From Verrucomicrobiota bacterium (lineage in GTDB: Bacteria; Verrucomicrobiota; Lentisphaeria; JABSQK01; JAJFLO01): a stretch of DNA of 64,000 bases. Below are positions 16,501 to 26,900 of the stretch, piece after piece. How positions within the stretch are numbered: the first letter of the stretch is position 1; each line of letters begins with the position of its first letter. Under the pieces are notes generated by a model. The model saw only the letters and a program-made list of their open reading frames with translations. It did no database searches and was not told where the DNA came from. A program made the translations under genes and the position numbers. Location: NCBI GenBank assembly GCA_021772615.1, contig JAJFLQ010000029.1:1-64000 (forward strand), given 5' to 3'.

Positions 16501-19302
16501 GACGAAGCGCGCGGCTGTCGCGCAGTCGACGTCATCGACGACATGGCTTATGTGAACATTAATATTTCCGCGGCGGGCGGTCCGGAAACCGTGCGATTTG
16601 AATTGTATCGCGCCCAAAATGCCCGATTCCATGACATTGTCACAGACGCCCCTGTTGTCATCAATCCGGCAACGGCAATCGGAAGCATCGCGGAACCGCT
16701 GGAGCTGATCATTGATACGATTCCGCCGGTCATCACGGATTGTCCCGACCGAATCGAGGTGCCGACGGACGTCGATGCATGCCGGGCCCACGTATTTTGG
16801 ACGGCCCCCTCCGCGACGGATGACAACGGAGTCGTCGAACTGACGGCATCACATCAACCGGGAGACGCATTCGCCCTCGGCAACGACATCGTCGTGTACC
16901 AGGCAACCGATCGCGCCGGCAACACCTCGACATGCGCCGTTGAGGTTTCAGTTCGCGACAACGAGGCGCCGGCAATCACCGGCTGCCCCGCCGGCATCAC
17001 TGTTACCACGGATGCCGGCGAATGCTTCGCGACCGCTGTCTGGGACGAACCGACCGTTACAGACAACTGTACCGATACGGAGTATCGCGAATCTCATGCC
17101 CCTGGCGACCGTTTTGCCCGTGGCACGACCCCGGTCCTGATCACTGCCGCGGATGCGGCGGGAAATACCGCGGCCTGCGGTTTCAACATTACCGTCATCG
17201 ACCGGGAATCACCAGAATTTCTCAGCTGTCCGGACGACGTGATTGCTGCCACGGATTCGGGTTCATGCTCCGCAATGATTACCTGGCTGACACCGGAAGT
17301 CGTTGATCACTGCGGACCCGTCGTCATCGAGTCCTCGCACGACAACGGCGAACGGTTCGTACCGGGAACAACATCTATACGCATAACCGCTGCCGACGCA
17401 GCAGGCAACACGGCGGCTTGTGCCTTCAATGTGACGGTCGTCGATACGGAACCACCGACCGTATCGGGCTGTCCCGCCAACATGACAGTCGAAACCGAAT
17501 CCGGCGCATGCACGGCGGTCGCGGACTGGCGGGCGCCGACAATCACCGACCAGTGCGGCGATATCGACGTCGCCGCGAATCCGGCGCCCGGAACCAGTTT
17601 GGCGATAGGTATGACCACTGTCGTCTACACCGCGACGGACAGCGCCGGAAACACCGCGACATGCCAATTCAATGTGACGATACACGATACGGCGCCGCCG
17701 GAGATTACCTTTGACCCGCCGGAAGTCACGCTGTTTATCGGCGATCCGCCGGTTGACTTTGGCGACGGCGTTGCGGCGTCCGACGACTGCGACGGCGATG
17801 TGACCGGAAATATCGCATTCGACCCGTCAATGGTCGATACCGCTGCACCGGGTCGCTATCCCGTGGAATACCAGGTTGGCGATCGATCCGGCAATGTCGG
17901 CATCGGCGTGCGCATATACCTTGTAACGGATGAAGTCGAACAAGTCATCGCAGTGCGTCAGGGCTGGAATCACATCTCATTCAATGTCCGCTCCGACGAC
18001 ATGTCGCCGCAGACGGTGCTCGCGGAAATCATGGACAACGTTGAGCGTGTAATCGGCGCCGGCCGCAATTTCAACCCGAACAATCCCGGTCCGTTCAATA
18101 CCTTAGGTGAATTCGAGATCGGCCAAGCCTATTGGATTAAGGTGCTCGCGGATGCCGATATCGCGATAACAGGCCGCCCTGCGGCGCCGTCGGCTACGCC
18201 AATTTCACTGAAAACCGGCTGGAACGGTATTGGCTACGTACCGCAGTCGCCAATGCCCATTGAAGTCGCCCTCTCGGGAATCGTCGCCTCCATCGAGCGC
18301 GTGATTGGGGACAACCGCAATTACGCACCGAATAATCCGTCGGCGTTCAATACGCTGCGGTCCATGCAACCGGGGCTCGGCTACTGGATCAACGTCCTGT
18401 CGCCCGCGCTGCTGATCTATCCGGAGGCCGACGCGGCCGAAGCCGCACAGACGTTTCGGACTTCGACCAGGTCTGCGGGCAATCCAGCTTCCCGCAAGTC
18501 GGCGTCACCTGCCGGCGCGACCGGGATGACTCCGGAAGAACGCACGGGATGGACACCGCAACACTATCCGACAATTCCATTCACACTCACTGGACGCGCC
18601 CTGATCGACGGAGTAGATGCATCGACTGGCGACGTCGTTGCCGCCTTCGTCGGCGACGAGGTACGCGGCATCGCGACGACATTCATGCATAACGATATGG
18701 CCTTCGTTGTCATAAACGTAGCGGTCGATGGGGACGATGAAACAGCGGGATTCAAGCTCTACGACGTCGACAAGGATGCCTTCCATGACATTGACTTTAC
18801 AACCGCGATCGCAGCGGCAGGTGAAATGGGTGAACGCGATAATCCGGTAGTCCTGGATACAATCGGCGGCGGTGTGGCGCCGCCGATTCCACCCGCAATG
18901 ATGCATCTTACCAAAGGATGGAACCTCGTATCGCTCCACGTCGCACCGCATTCAACCGATCCCGTCGACATCTTTGGCCGTCATGCGCTCAACGTGTGGG
19001 AATGGCATCGCGATGGGACGCATTCGCCATACTACCGCGCGCCGGAAGAACTGCGGCCGCGCGTCGGCTATTGGATATACGCGGAGCAACAAGCTGATGT
19101 CGTGATATCAGGCGAATCCGTAGACGGCGTTGGCGAACCGCTTCATCGCGGCTGGAATCTGATCGGACCAACCGAAAACAAACCGGCGCCGGCGGGATCA
19201 TCGTACTGGGGATTCCACGCCGACCGCTACTACAATGCCGAAACGCTTGAAATCCTCAGAGGATACTGGATATACGTGGATCCGGATGCAGCAACGGAAT
19301 GA
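13531..19302 (+). CDS. Multidomain exported scaffold protein with cohesin-like, dockerin-like, ASH and HYR domains
   Basis: 1923 aa; GAGGG upstream of the ATG; signal peptide about 1-25. Order: cohesin-like domain 1 (26-170); TSP3-type Asp-rich linker (DADSLPDAWELEHF, DGDGDFDDDGVSNL, about 175-227); PEGA-like GAQWRV domain (230-308); ASH domain (309-404); cohesin-like 2 (405-545); two dockerin-like EF repeats (DVDGSGTVDALDAIFIFR at about 548, NNDGALNALDAIDVFR at about 598); cohesin-like 3 (634-784); PKD-like and DUF5011-like domains (786-950); an AFVGDEARG domain; four HYR domains with paired cysteines (about 1064-1387); a second DUF5011-like domain; two GWN/FN-PNNP repeats (1470-1637); a second AFVGDEVRG domain; two GWN...GYWIY repeats at the C-terminus. 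Cohesins 2 and 3 share AGR, PQSG, VSIG, AIPAGNG and INNV motifs. No catalytic domain is visible. Likely an extracellular scaffold or adhesin; binding of dockerins is inferred. Confidence 0.85.
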   Translation: MTTKQLVRPISCAVYALAVFSATAVTQVQIAAVNGKPGQTATFSVDLSDSGRNIAGFNFTLVLPNDVRGTAVHDGALLDGTSFTLESRSYTEGGANKVSIVGYSLLEETIAGGGALATVTVDIAPTVTAGTHEIVFAEPPTVEGIYVNPQALSNEDGSVSLALTTVDGSITIEVDPDTDADSLPDAWELEHFSDLSQDGDGDFDDDGVSNLDEFNAGTNPSNPADPGGGITVTLSPAGAVDNGAQWRVTAGGFDSGPRNSGAQLLGVPPGTYVLTFTTVNDWLVPSSQSITIAADTTTTAVGIYREPTGELVIQPGALDFGTVAVGETRRRHVSITNAGDVTARINAIEINESGFTADLAGQDIDPGDTVLVPVDCSPSIAGAMETSVPVGDAVLGMTAEGKIDPVLLTIGNVQRLIGDTGTFTVGVDLDAAADLSTVAFTVHFPAAVVRATSLRKAGRSLTNPQSGSIDNTDGNVVVSIGQFDGATAIPAGNGTIVEIDFQLTNTADIGAFALVVDEINNVFKTDFSPLPVSAQHGELTVVDGVSGDVDGSGTVDALDAIFIFRTVTNLSAIPPEVNNPNLPPSAEIEANVRGGLGEYNNDGALNALDAIDVFRAVTNLPPRGSAGAATRSARLTKALLLDIPISTAVLQSGQAGGSAGDNGVVVPIFLENVAALSTIGFDIVYDTTVLDAVALRRAGRTIAGPQSGGINDAAGRVTVSIGNLDGSEAIPAGNGIIFELEFNIAEGAAAGTYALDIANINNVYSIHFTPVILLGVDGAFTVESGNQPPVAACTDVAVSINADGVATIGAQHIDAGSSDADGTIAERLVNGSSDPVAFTCSAIGENPVTLTVRDDAGGSDTCNAIVTVIDDGKPDLVVDPLLATIPLGSGTPDLSAGVTAFDNCDGDMTDSIQIDSDSLDTNSPGDYTVFYTVTDTSGNATQAGRTYRVSADCPFPSSVSFPTIDATLIGHVRINGLDVSADDFVGAFVGDEARGCRAVDVIDDMAYVNINISAAGGPETVRFELYRAQNARFHDIVTDAPVVINPATAIGSIAEPLELIIDTIPPVITDCPDRIEVPTDVDACRAHVFWTAPSATDDNGVVELTASHQPGDAFALGNDIVVYQATDRAGNTSTCAVEVSVRDNEAPAITGCPAGITVTTDAGECFATAVWDEPTVTDNCTDTEYRESHAPGDRFARGTTPVLITAADAAGNTAACGFNITVIDRESPEFLSCPDDVIAATDSGSCSAMITWLTPEVVDHCGPVVIESSHDNGERFVPGTTSIRITAADAAGNTAACAFNVTVVDTEPPTVSGCPANMTVETESGACTAVADWRAPTITDQCGDIDVAANPAPGTSLAIGMTTVVYTATDSAGNTATCQFNVTIHDTAPPEITFDPPEVTLFIGDPPVDFGDGVAASDDCDGDVTGNIAFDPSMVDTAAPGRYPVEYQVGDRSGNVGIGVRIYLVTDEVEQVIAVRQGWNHISFNVRSDDMSPQTVLAEIMDNVERVIGAGRNFNPNNPGPFNTLGEFEIGQAYWIKVLADADIAITGRPAAPSATPISLKTGWNGIGYVPQSPMPIEVALSGIVASIERVIGDNRNYAPNNPSAFNTLRSMQPGLGYWINVLSPALLIYPEADAAEAAQTFRTSTRSAGNPASRKSASPAGATGMTPEERTGWTPQHYPTIPFTLTGRALIDGVDASTGDVVAAFVGDEVRGIATTFMHNDMAFVVINVAVDGDDETAGFKLYDVDKDAFHDIDFTTAIAAAGEMGERDNPVVLDTIGGGVAPPIPPAMMHLTKGWNLVSLHVAPHSTDPVDIFGRHALNVWEWHRDGTHSPYYRAPEELRPRVGYWIYAEQQADVVISGESVDGVGEPLHRGWNLIGPTENKPAPAGSSYWGFHADRYYNAETLEILRGYWIYVDPDAATE

Positions 19303-19728
19303 GTACCAACCCGGAACACGAAGGGCACGGCTTTCACGGTTCAGTTTTAACACCGTCCAGGGCAAATGCAACGTTGGTTGCACGATCTCGAATCGACGTG
19401 TCCAGGCCGTGGCATGGCCGGCACAGTAGTCCGCCAACGGCTTTGCCGTGACAAAATCCGGCGGAATAAGTTTGACGCAGTTGACGGGCTTGGTATGGTA
19501 AGGCCGCTCGTGACGGCCGGCGCGCTGTATTCGCGATGGTTTGCGTGGCATCAACAACATGGCGTTGCTTCCGTAACGTATGCTGGAGAGAACACCGCGT
19601 CGCGTGCGTCGTACCTTTGCGTGCCGTACCGCGAAACAGGGGACAGGGGAGAATTTTCGGGTGAACATCGGGTTTCGTAATTGCAGTCAAGCGTAAAAAA
19701 TTTGATATCATTGACCGGATGGGGTGAC
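19303..19728. other. 426-bp gap with no supported gene
   Basis: No frame has a convincing start, signal peptide or family motif. Antisense frames are open (for example 19198-19668) but are Arg-rich and overlap the end of the scaffold gene. Small palindromes are visible: ACGGC-TTT-GCCGT near 19437-19451 and GGCCG/CGGCC near 19502-19518. It may be a decayed gene or a regulatory leader. Confidence 0.5.
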
Positions 19729-20856
19729 GTGCGGACGACGCGCCGGCGTTGCACCGGTTATCTTTTTTTCTTCGCGACGATTTGCGCAGTTCTCTCACAT
19801 GATGTCCGCGGCAATCCCATTGACCTCAACCTGTTCGCAGCCGATTCCTCCGTCACCGTTGCTCCGACCGGCAACTCGGCCACACTCTCGGAAGATCCCG
19901 CCGCGCTCCTGGTTTTCCTGCAAAACGATCCTGCTTCGGGTCACGACGAGGTCATCACGGGCGATCCGAATACGCGCCTGGCATTCGACTATGTCTTTGA
20001 CGAGACGATCGGCGAGAATGATGAATTCGGAGCCATACTATTGGATGCCGACGGCCGGAGTCTTGGCGGCGATTTCGCGTTCTTTATCCAGACAAGCAGT
20101 GCGGGCCGCGTGAGTTTTGATTTGTCCACTTTCAGCGGCGAAAGAATCGGGCTCCGATTTCAGTTGGGCTCGCTCTTTGGCGATCTGGGAGTGGGGTCAA
20201 GCGTCACGATCTACAACCTGCAGCGCGTCTCGACCGACACCGATCTGGTGGCCGTCGCATTCGACATCAACCCCGATCATACCCTTGGCGGACAAACTAC
20301 CGCTACCTTCACGATTCGCAACAACGGCGCCGAGGCCGTAGGTCCGTTCAAAGTAGCCATTGAACATTCGGACGACAATGTCATCGGCAACGCCGATGAT
20401 GTACGACTCACTGCGGTGACAATACCGGGGCTGGCCGGGAACACGGCGGTTGTGGAATCCGTAAATCTGGCACTGGACATACCGTCGCTATTCGATCGCG
20501 CATTAATGGAAGATCCCCCGAATTTACCTGACGACACGGTGTCGACGAGTTTCGATGTTATGGGAATTATTGTCGATGTCGATGACACGATCGCCGAAGC
20601 CAACGAGGCAAACAATATCGATCTCGGGAAAGGTATGGACAAAGACGACTTTACCTTTTTTCCATGGGACGTAAACCCGACTGACGGGCAAGTTTCGCCG
20701 ACCGACGCGATCTATGTGGTGAATCGGCTCGGCCAAACCGTACAGCCGGATAATGCCCGGGCGGACCTGGATGGGAACGGCGCAATCACGCCGACCGACG
20801 CAATAACGGTGATTAATCGCCTGGGACGATTGATGAACAGCGCCGTCGACGAATAA
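19729..20856 (+). CDS. Exported CARDB-like protein with C-terminal dockerin pair
   Basis: 375 aa if started at GTG 19729, which gives an Arg-rich n-region (MRTTRRRCTGYLFFFATICA) and a signal peptide, with GGGGTG just upstream. The frame is open to a TTG at 19681, a less likely start. The first half is a beta-rich domain (LAFDYVFDETIGENDEFGAI, GERIGLRFQLGSLFGDLG) resembling secreted planctomycete proteins with a DUF4114- or jelly-roll-like look. Residues about 175-290 resemble a CARDB adhesion domain (DINPDHTLGGQTTATFTI, IVDVDDTIAEANEANNIDLG). The C-terminus has two EF-type dockerin repeats (DVNPTDGQVSPTDAIYVVNR and DLDGNGAITPTDAITVINR). Known dockerins bind cohesins; the neighbouring scaffold gene carries three cohesin-like domains, an obvious but untested partner. 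No enzyme domain is seen. Confidence 0.75.
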   Translation: MRTTRRRCTGYLFFFATICAVLSHDVRGNPIDLNLFAADSSVTVAPTGNSATLSEDPAALLVFLQNDPASGHDEVITGDPNTRLAFDYVFDETIGENDEFGAILLDADGRSLGGDFAFFIQTSSAGRVSFDLSTFSGERIGLRFQLGSLFGDLGVGSSVTIYNLQRVSTDTDLVAVAFDINPDHTLGGQTTATFTIRNNGAEAVGPFKVAIEHSDDNVIGNADDVRLTAVTIPGLAGNTAVVESVNLALDIPSLFDRALMEDPPNLPDDTVSTSFDVMGIIVDVDDTIAEANEANNIDLGKGMDKDDFTFFPWDVNPTDGQVSPTDAIYVVNRLGQTVQPDNARADLDGNGAITPTDAITVINRLGRLMNSAVDE

Positions 20857-20880
20857 CAGTCGACGCGCCGGCCGCCGTAT

Positions 20881-20907
20881 CGGAATGGACTGAGCCAGGT
20901 CATTCCG
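20881..20907. terminator. Inverted repeat between dockerin gene and first giant gene
   Basis: CGGAATG and CATTCCG form a 7-bp perfect stem with a 13-nt loop, 24 nt after the stop at 20856. No U-run follows. It may terminate the upstream gene or be an operator-like site for the giant-gene unit. Confidence 0.35.
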
Positions 20908-20951
20908 GCCGCGGACAATATTGATGCTTGTAACCGATCGAACATAATTCA

Positions 20952-20961
20952 AAAAGGGAGG
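20952..20961 (+). promoter_or_regulatory. Ribosome-binding site fixing GTG start of first giant gene
   Basis: AAAAGGGAGG lies 7 nt upstream of GTG 20969, which opens a clear signal peptide (MTLLQRRLLIGLCLFPFHAW). This decides the non-ATG start. Confidence 0.7.
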
Positions 20962-20968
20962 ACAGATC

Positions 20969-23900
20969 GTGACGCTGCTACAGAGACGCTTACTCATCGG
21001 TCTATGTTTATTTCCGTTTCATGCCTGGTCCGCGCCGTTGGCGCCGTTCGGCGACGGCACGGACGGAGCACTAACCGTCAATGAAGGTGAATCATTCGAA
21101 ACCGACGCGGTTCGCAGTGCGGTTACCGGCGACAACCTTGCCGGCGGCACGACCGTAGCCGTTGCCAACAGCTCGGGGTTTCTGGTCGGCGACGAGGTTC
21201 TGATCATCACGATGCAGGATCCCGAGCCCGAACTGAGTCTGAACCAGGCGGGCACGTACGAAACCGCGGCGATCGCGGCGATCGACGCCAATACATTGGA
21301 ACTCACCGCGCCGCTGGCGCACACGTACCTGTCCTCATCAGGTGCAAAGCACCAGGTCACTCGCGTACCGCAGTACACGACCGTTGACGTCAGCGGCACG
21401 CTGACCTGTGCCGACTGGAATGGTGAGACCGGCGGCGTGCTGTTTTTGCGTGCTGCGGAATCGGTCACAATGGACGAGACCGGCATCATCCACGCCGACG
21501 GCAAAGGCTACCGTGGCGGCCTGGGCAATGATCCCGATGGTTCAGTTGGGCGCACCGGAGAGGGTATCACGGGAAATTTCCATATTCCGAGTGTCGATCC
21601 GGCCGCAAACGGCGCGGGCGCCGGTCCGGGCGGTGGCGGCGGTGGTTCGGGGTCCGCGGGCCGGCCGGGTGCATTGAATCCGTACAATTTCGGCCGGTCG
21701 GTTGGCGACCCAACGTTGCGCCGCCTGATCTGTGGCGGCGGTGGCGGAGGAGGCAACGACAACGACAACAATCACAACAACGTCAATGAAGGCCGCGGTG
21801 GCGACGGTGGCGGCATTATTGTGATCGCGGCGCCTGAGTTGACCGGATCGGAGATACGATCCAACGGCGGTGACGGCACCTCACCCGACGACTGGTATAC
21901 GAACAGCGCCGATGGCGCCGGCGGCGGTGGCGCCGGCGGTGTGATTCACACCACGACATTGAATCTGGATATTGCAACGCTGTCGGCGGCCGGCGGCGGC
22001 GGTGGCTTCTCGTTTCAAACATCTGCCAATCGATATTTCAGCGGCGGCGACGGCGGTGACGGCAGAATTCGCGTCAACGCGAGTACTGTCGCAATCGGCG
22101 CAACCCGGCCGGAACCCTACTATGGTGAGTTGAGAAGCCTGTTGCACAATCCACTACCAAACCAGGCCGCGACCGACGCATCGTACCTCATTGCCGCACG
22201 TGCGACCGATGATACCGTCGCGCTCACCACCGCAACCGTCCACTACCAGGTCGACGGCGACGGTTTTAACGAGTTGGCAATGGTCAACGACGGCCAGGGA
22301 ACATTTACGGCCGACATCCCTGCGCAGGCGCCGTTGTCCGTGGTCGACTACTACATCAGCGCGTCCGACGGTGCGACGACACATCACACCCCGACCGATG
22401 CACCGGCCGCCGTGCATGCGTTCACGATCACGGACTCGCCGCCGACATATCTCCACGCTGCCGCAACCGACAACGGCGAGGTCACGCTTACCTGGGGCGC
22501 GCCGGTATCGGCCGCGAATCTCGTGGACTACAGCATCTACCGCACCGAAGCATTGGATGAGAACCTCGCGGCCGAGCACCTGGTCGCGGACAACATCACC
22601 GACCTCACTTACGTCGATTCGGCGCCGGCGCTACAGGACTTCCGTACCTATTACTACCATGTCCGGGCGAACTACGACTACGCCGCGGCAGCCGTGCGCA
22701 GCGCGTCGGTGATCGCCCAAAACGACGCGATCGGCGTGTCGGTGGTGAAGGGGTTCGTAAACCTCGAGGGACAGACGGACCACGGCGGCGTCACCGTTCA
22801 GTTCAATGACAACGGCAGCTCGAACTCCGCGGTCACCGTACATGCGACCACCGATGCAAGCGGGTACTTCGAACAGGCCGTAAATAACGGGAACTACGAG
22901 ATCCGTATCGTGAAAGCCGGCTACCGCGATTACGTGCTGTCGTCCAACACCTTCATCGACAGCGACCGGGACGTCGGCACGCGCAACCTCTATGATCTGG
23001 GACTCACCGACGTCGCCGGCGACGTGTTCGGTGAGCTGAGCGGCATCATCTCGATCACCGGCGCCATCACCGTCCCGGCGGGCCGGCGGCTGGTGATCAA
23101 GCCCGGTTCGGAACTCCGGTTTCTCGGCAACGACCACTTCATCGTCCACGGCTATCTTGTGGCTGAAGGCACAGCCGAGGCGCCGATACGCTTTACCTCG
23201 CTGCCGGAGAGCCAGTTGGTCGGAGAGCAGCAATGGCAGGGCATTGATTTTACAGACAGCTCCGATGATCGCAGCCGAATGTCGCATATCATCATCGAGA
23301 ACTGCCAGGACGGCATCGAGTGGAACAGAGCGGACGCAACCGTTTCATCGGTCGAGGTGCATACATCGAACGTCGGCTTTCGAATCATCGAAAGCAGCAA
23401 TCCGAGCATCAACGACGCGGACATCCACCAGAACACATACGGTATCTTCATCGAGGAAAGCAGCCCGACGATAACGCATTCCAATATTTATGATCAGATA
23501 TCGTACGGTTTCCACATCCGTAATTCCGCAAACCCGATCCTCACCAATTGCGACGTCTTCGCGAACCGCACGTTGTCGAGCAGCGACTTCGGCATCAACA
23601 TCGAGACCCGCTCAAGCCCGACCCTGATCGATTGCAAGATTCGCGACAACAACGACATCGGCCTGCGCGTGTACAGCCAATGCAATCCGGAGATCCGTGG
23701 ATGTACCATCAGCGGCAACAACGGCGACGGCATGTATGTGTATGATACGGATGAAACCCAATCCGACATGATCATCGAAGATTGTCTGATTGCTGAGAAT
23801 TCGTCGGAAGGGATTTATCTGGATTACTATAACCAGGCGATTGGCATTTCGAACTGTGAGATTCGCAACAATTCCGCCGCAGGAATTTACTTGTACTATG

Positions 23901-26900
23901 ACAACGACCCTCGTATTAGAAGCAACGTCATTGCCGAGAACGACTACGGCATCTACATCAGCAACAACTACAATGACCTGAACATTGAACGGAATATTGT
24001 CATATCGAACGCTAACGACGGCGTCTACAAGAGCGGCACGAACGGTACGACCACCATCGCATACAACACGATTTATGGAAACGGCGGCGACGGCTACGAA
24101 AACAACGGAACCGGCACGGAAACGGTACTGAACAACATCATCGTCAACAACACCGGCTACGGCCTGCGGTCGAACCAGAAGATCGACGATCTCCGGTTCA
24201 ACTGCATTGCGATGAACGCGGCCGGCGACATCTCGAATACCAGCTCCAGCTATATTCCCGCAGACGCGTGGTCGTTCATCACCGTCAACCCAAACGGTGT
24301 ACCGGCCGATAAGTTCCTCAATATCTCGGAGGATCCGCTGTTCCGTTTGAACGACGCGCTCGACCTTCAGCTGCTCGCGGGCTCGCCATGTATCGATGCG
24401 GCCGACCCCGACGTCACCGATCCCGATCTGACGCGCTCGGACGTGGGTGCGCTGTACCACGACAGCGGTCATCCAATGAACATCGTCGCGACCACCGAAG
24501 ATCAGACCGTGATCCTCACGTGGCCGCCGGTCACAACCGACCTGCACGGCACGCTGCTCGGGTACAACGTCTACCGCCGCGACGCGGGCGCCGATGAATT
24601 CGAGCTCGCGGTATTTACATCCGAATCAACGCTCACAATCAACGACCTGATCAATAACGCCGCCTACGAATTCGCCGTCACCGGCGTTTACGACAGCGGC
24701 CACGAATCCGTCCATTCCGCGATCATCACCGAACGTCCCGGCGTCGCGGTCATCGACCTCGACCGCGAGTCGCTGAATGTATCTCTGGAAGCTGAGATCG
24801 GCGATCTCGAACGATCGCTGGCGGTGAGCAATTCTGGAACGAAGGCACTCAGCGTCGAGTTCGAAAACATCAGTGCGGATTATGGTGCGGCGAAATTAGA
24901 TGGGTCTGGAGATTACATCAATGTAGGTGACCATGACAACCTAGAAGGCATGAGCGCCCTCACCCTTGAATGTTGGATTCGCAGTTGGAACAGCGGACCA
25001 TTCGACTTCTTGAGTAAGGGGTACCGGCAGTACAATCTTTTCGTTGACGGAAACAGAAAATTCGGAATGACCAAAGGCTTCAGTAACACCTACGAGTATA
25101 GAACAAGTAACTACGAATTACCGCGAGGCGAGTGGCATCACCTTGCAGTGAGTTGGCAGAAAAATGAGCTGGTTTTCTTCGTTGATGGTAACGAGGTATT
25201 CAAGTCCCAAGATGTTAACGCGTCACCAATATCATTACGATCCGATAGTTTTCGTATTGGAGACGGTGACTGGCAGGGTCCGGAATTGAAAGGAGATATA
25301 ACTGAGGTTCGAATATGGAAAACCGCAAGGACAGCGAAAGAAATTCGGGCTACAATATTGACTCCGCTCAGTGGAGATGAAGAGAATCTGGTCGGTTATT
25401 GGCCGCTGAGTCTTGATTTTACCGATCACTCAACCTTCCGCCGTCACGGGTCGAAAGTTGGACATGCAACGATTCTGCATGATATCGATGTACCTCGCGT
25501 AGTGTCCGTCGGATCCACCAGCTTCACGATTCTGCCTGGTACCACGGAAAACATCCCGTTCAACTTCCATAAAGGTTTCTTTACCGACTCCGCGCTGCTG
25601 ACAATCCCGATCCTCACCAACGATCCGACCCGCGACGTAATCGACTTTGATGTCCACGCCAACTATCGGACGCCGGAACCGAGATCGACGTATTTTGATC
25701 CGGTCTATCCCACGGCCGGCGGTTACACCATTGTCATCACGGAAGCAACGCTGAACGATCATCCGCTTGATGTCGGGGATGAGATCGGCGTGTTCGACGG
25801 AGATCTCTGCGTCGGCGGCGCCATCTTCGACGGCCGCTTCAACATGGTGATCCCGGTATGGGAAGCCGATGACGGCGCCGGTCTGCCGGGTTTCACCCTG
25901 GGCAACCCGATGCTCTTCCGGCTCTACGACGCCTCCGACGACGTCGAAGGCGTGGTGACCGAGGTTGACCTCGTCGTTGGCGACGGCACATTCGGCTATC
26001 AGACGTTTTCGGCGCTGTCGTTGAATGGACACGCTGCGGCGGATGCAACGCATTTCGTCCCGGTCCCGGAAACCGGGCAGTTCTACCGCATCACGGTCAC
26101 CGACGCCACGATCAACGGCGAGCCGCTGGAGGCCGGCGACGAGATCGCCGTAGTCGACGGTGACGTCACGGTCGGCGTCGGCATCTACGGCGGCGCCTTT
26201 CCGGTCGATATCATCGCGTGGCAGGCCGACACCGGGAGCGACCTGGCAGGCTTTACCGTCGGCAATTCGATATCGTATCGCGTTTTCGATCAATCGCGAA
26301 ACAAAGAGGCGCTTGTCGCCTATGCCGACTATCTCTACGGCGACGGTTCGTTTGGCAACGATGCGTCGACGTCGGTATCGCTCACAGCCATCAACAATCC
26401 GCCGACTACATTCTTCACGCCTGTCGCAGAGACAGGTGGGTTCGCGACCATCGTCGTCGCATCGGCCGTGATCGACGGCGAACCCGCGGCGCCAGGCGAC
26501 GAAATCGGCATTTTCGACGGCGATACCTGCATCGGCGCCGGCATTGCAGATCAAGCCGGCGCTGCCGTGCTGCATGCGTGGCGGGCGGCGCCGCAACTCG
26601 GTCAACCGGGTTTTACGGAAGGCCACCTCATGCGCTTCCAAATATACCGTCGCGACGTCGATCGCGCGGTCGTCGTGACCGACGCCGTATACGACCAGGG
26701 CGACGGCAGCTTCGACAGCTCGGCATCGACGGTTGTGACGCTCACCGGACACCGCGACATCCTCGATCACCACGACGGCACGGCGACGCTGACGTGGGAA
26801 GCGCCGGACGACACCACCGGGCTGCTCGCCTACGAGGTGCATCGCAGTCTCGACGATGTCTTCAGCCCCGGCGGCACCACCGTTCTGGCAAGCGATCTCA

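Noticed and set aside
20921-20948. TTGATG-16-CATAAT promoter before giant gene 1
   Set aside because: The predicted start site would fall inside the ribosome-binding site, leaving almost no leader, so it is not convincing as a promoter for this gene.
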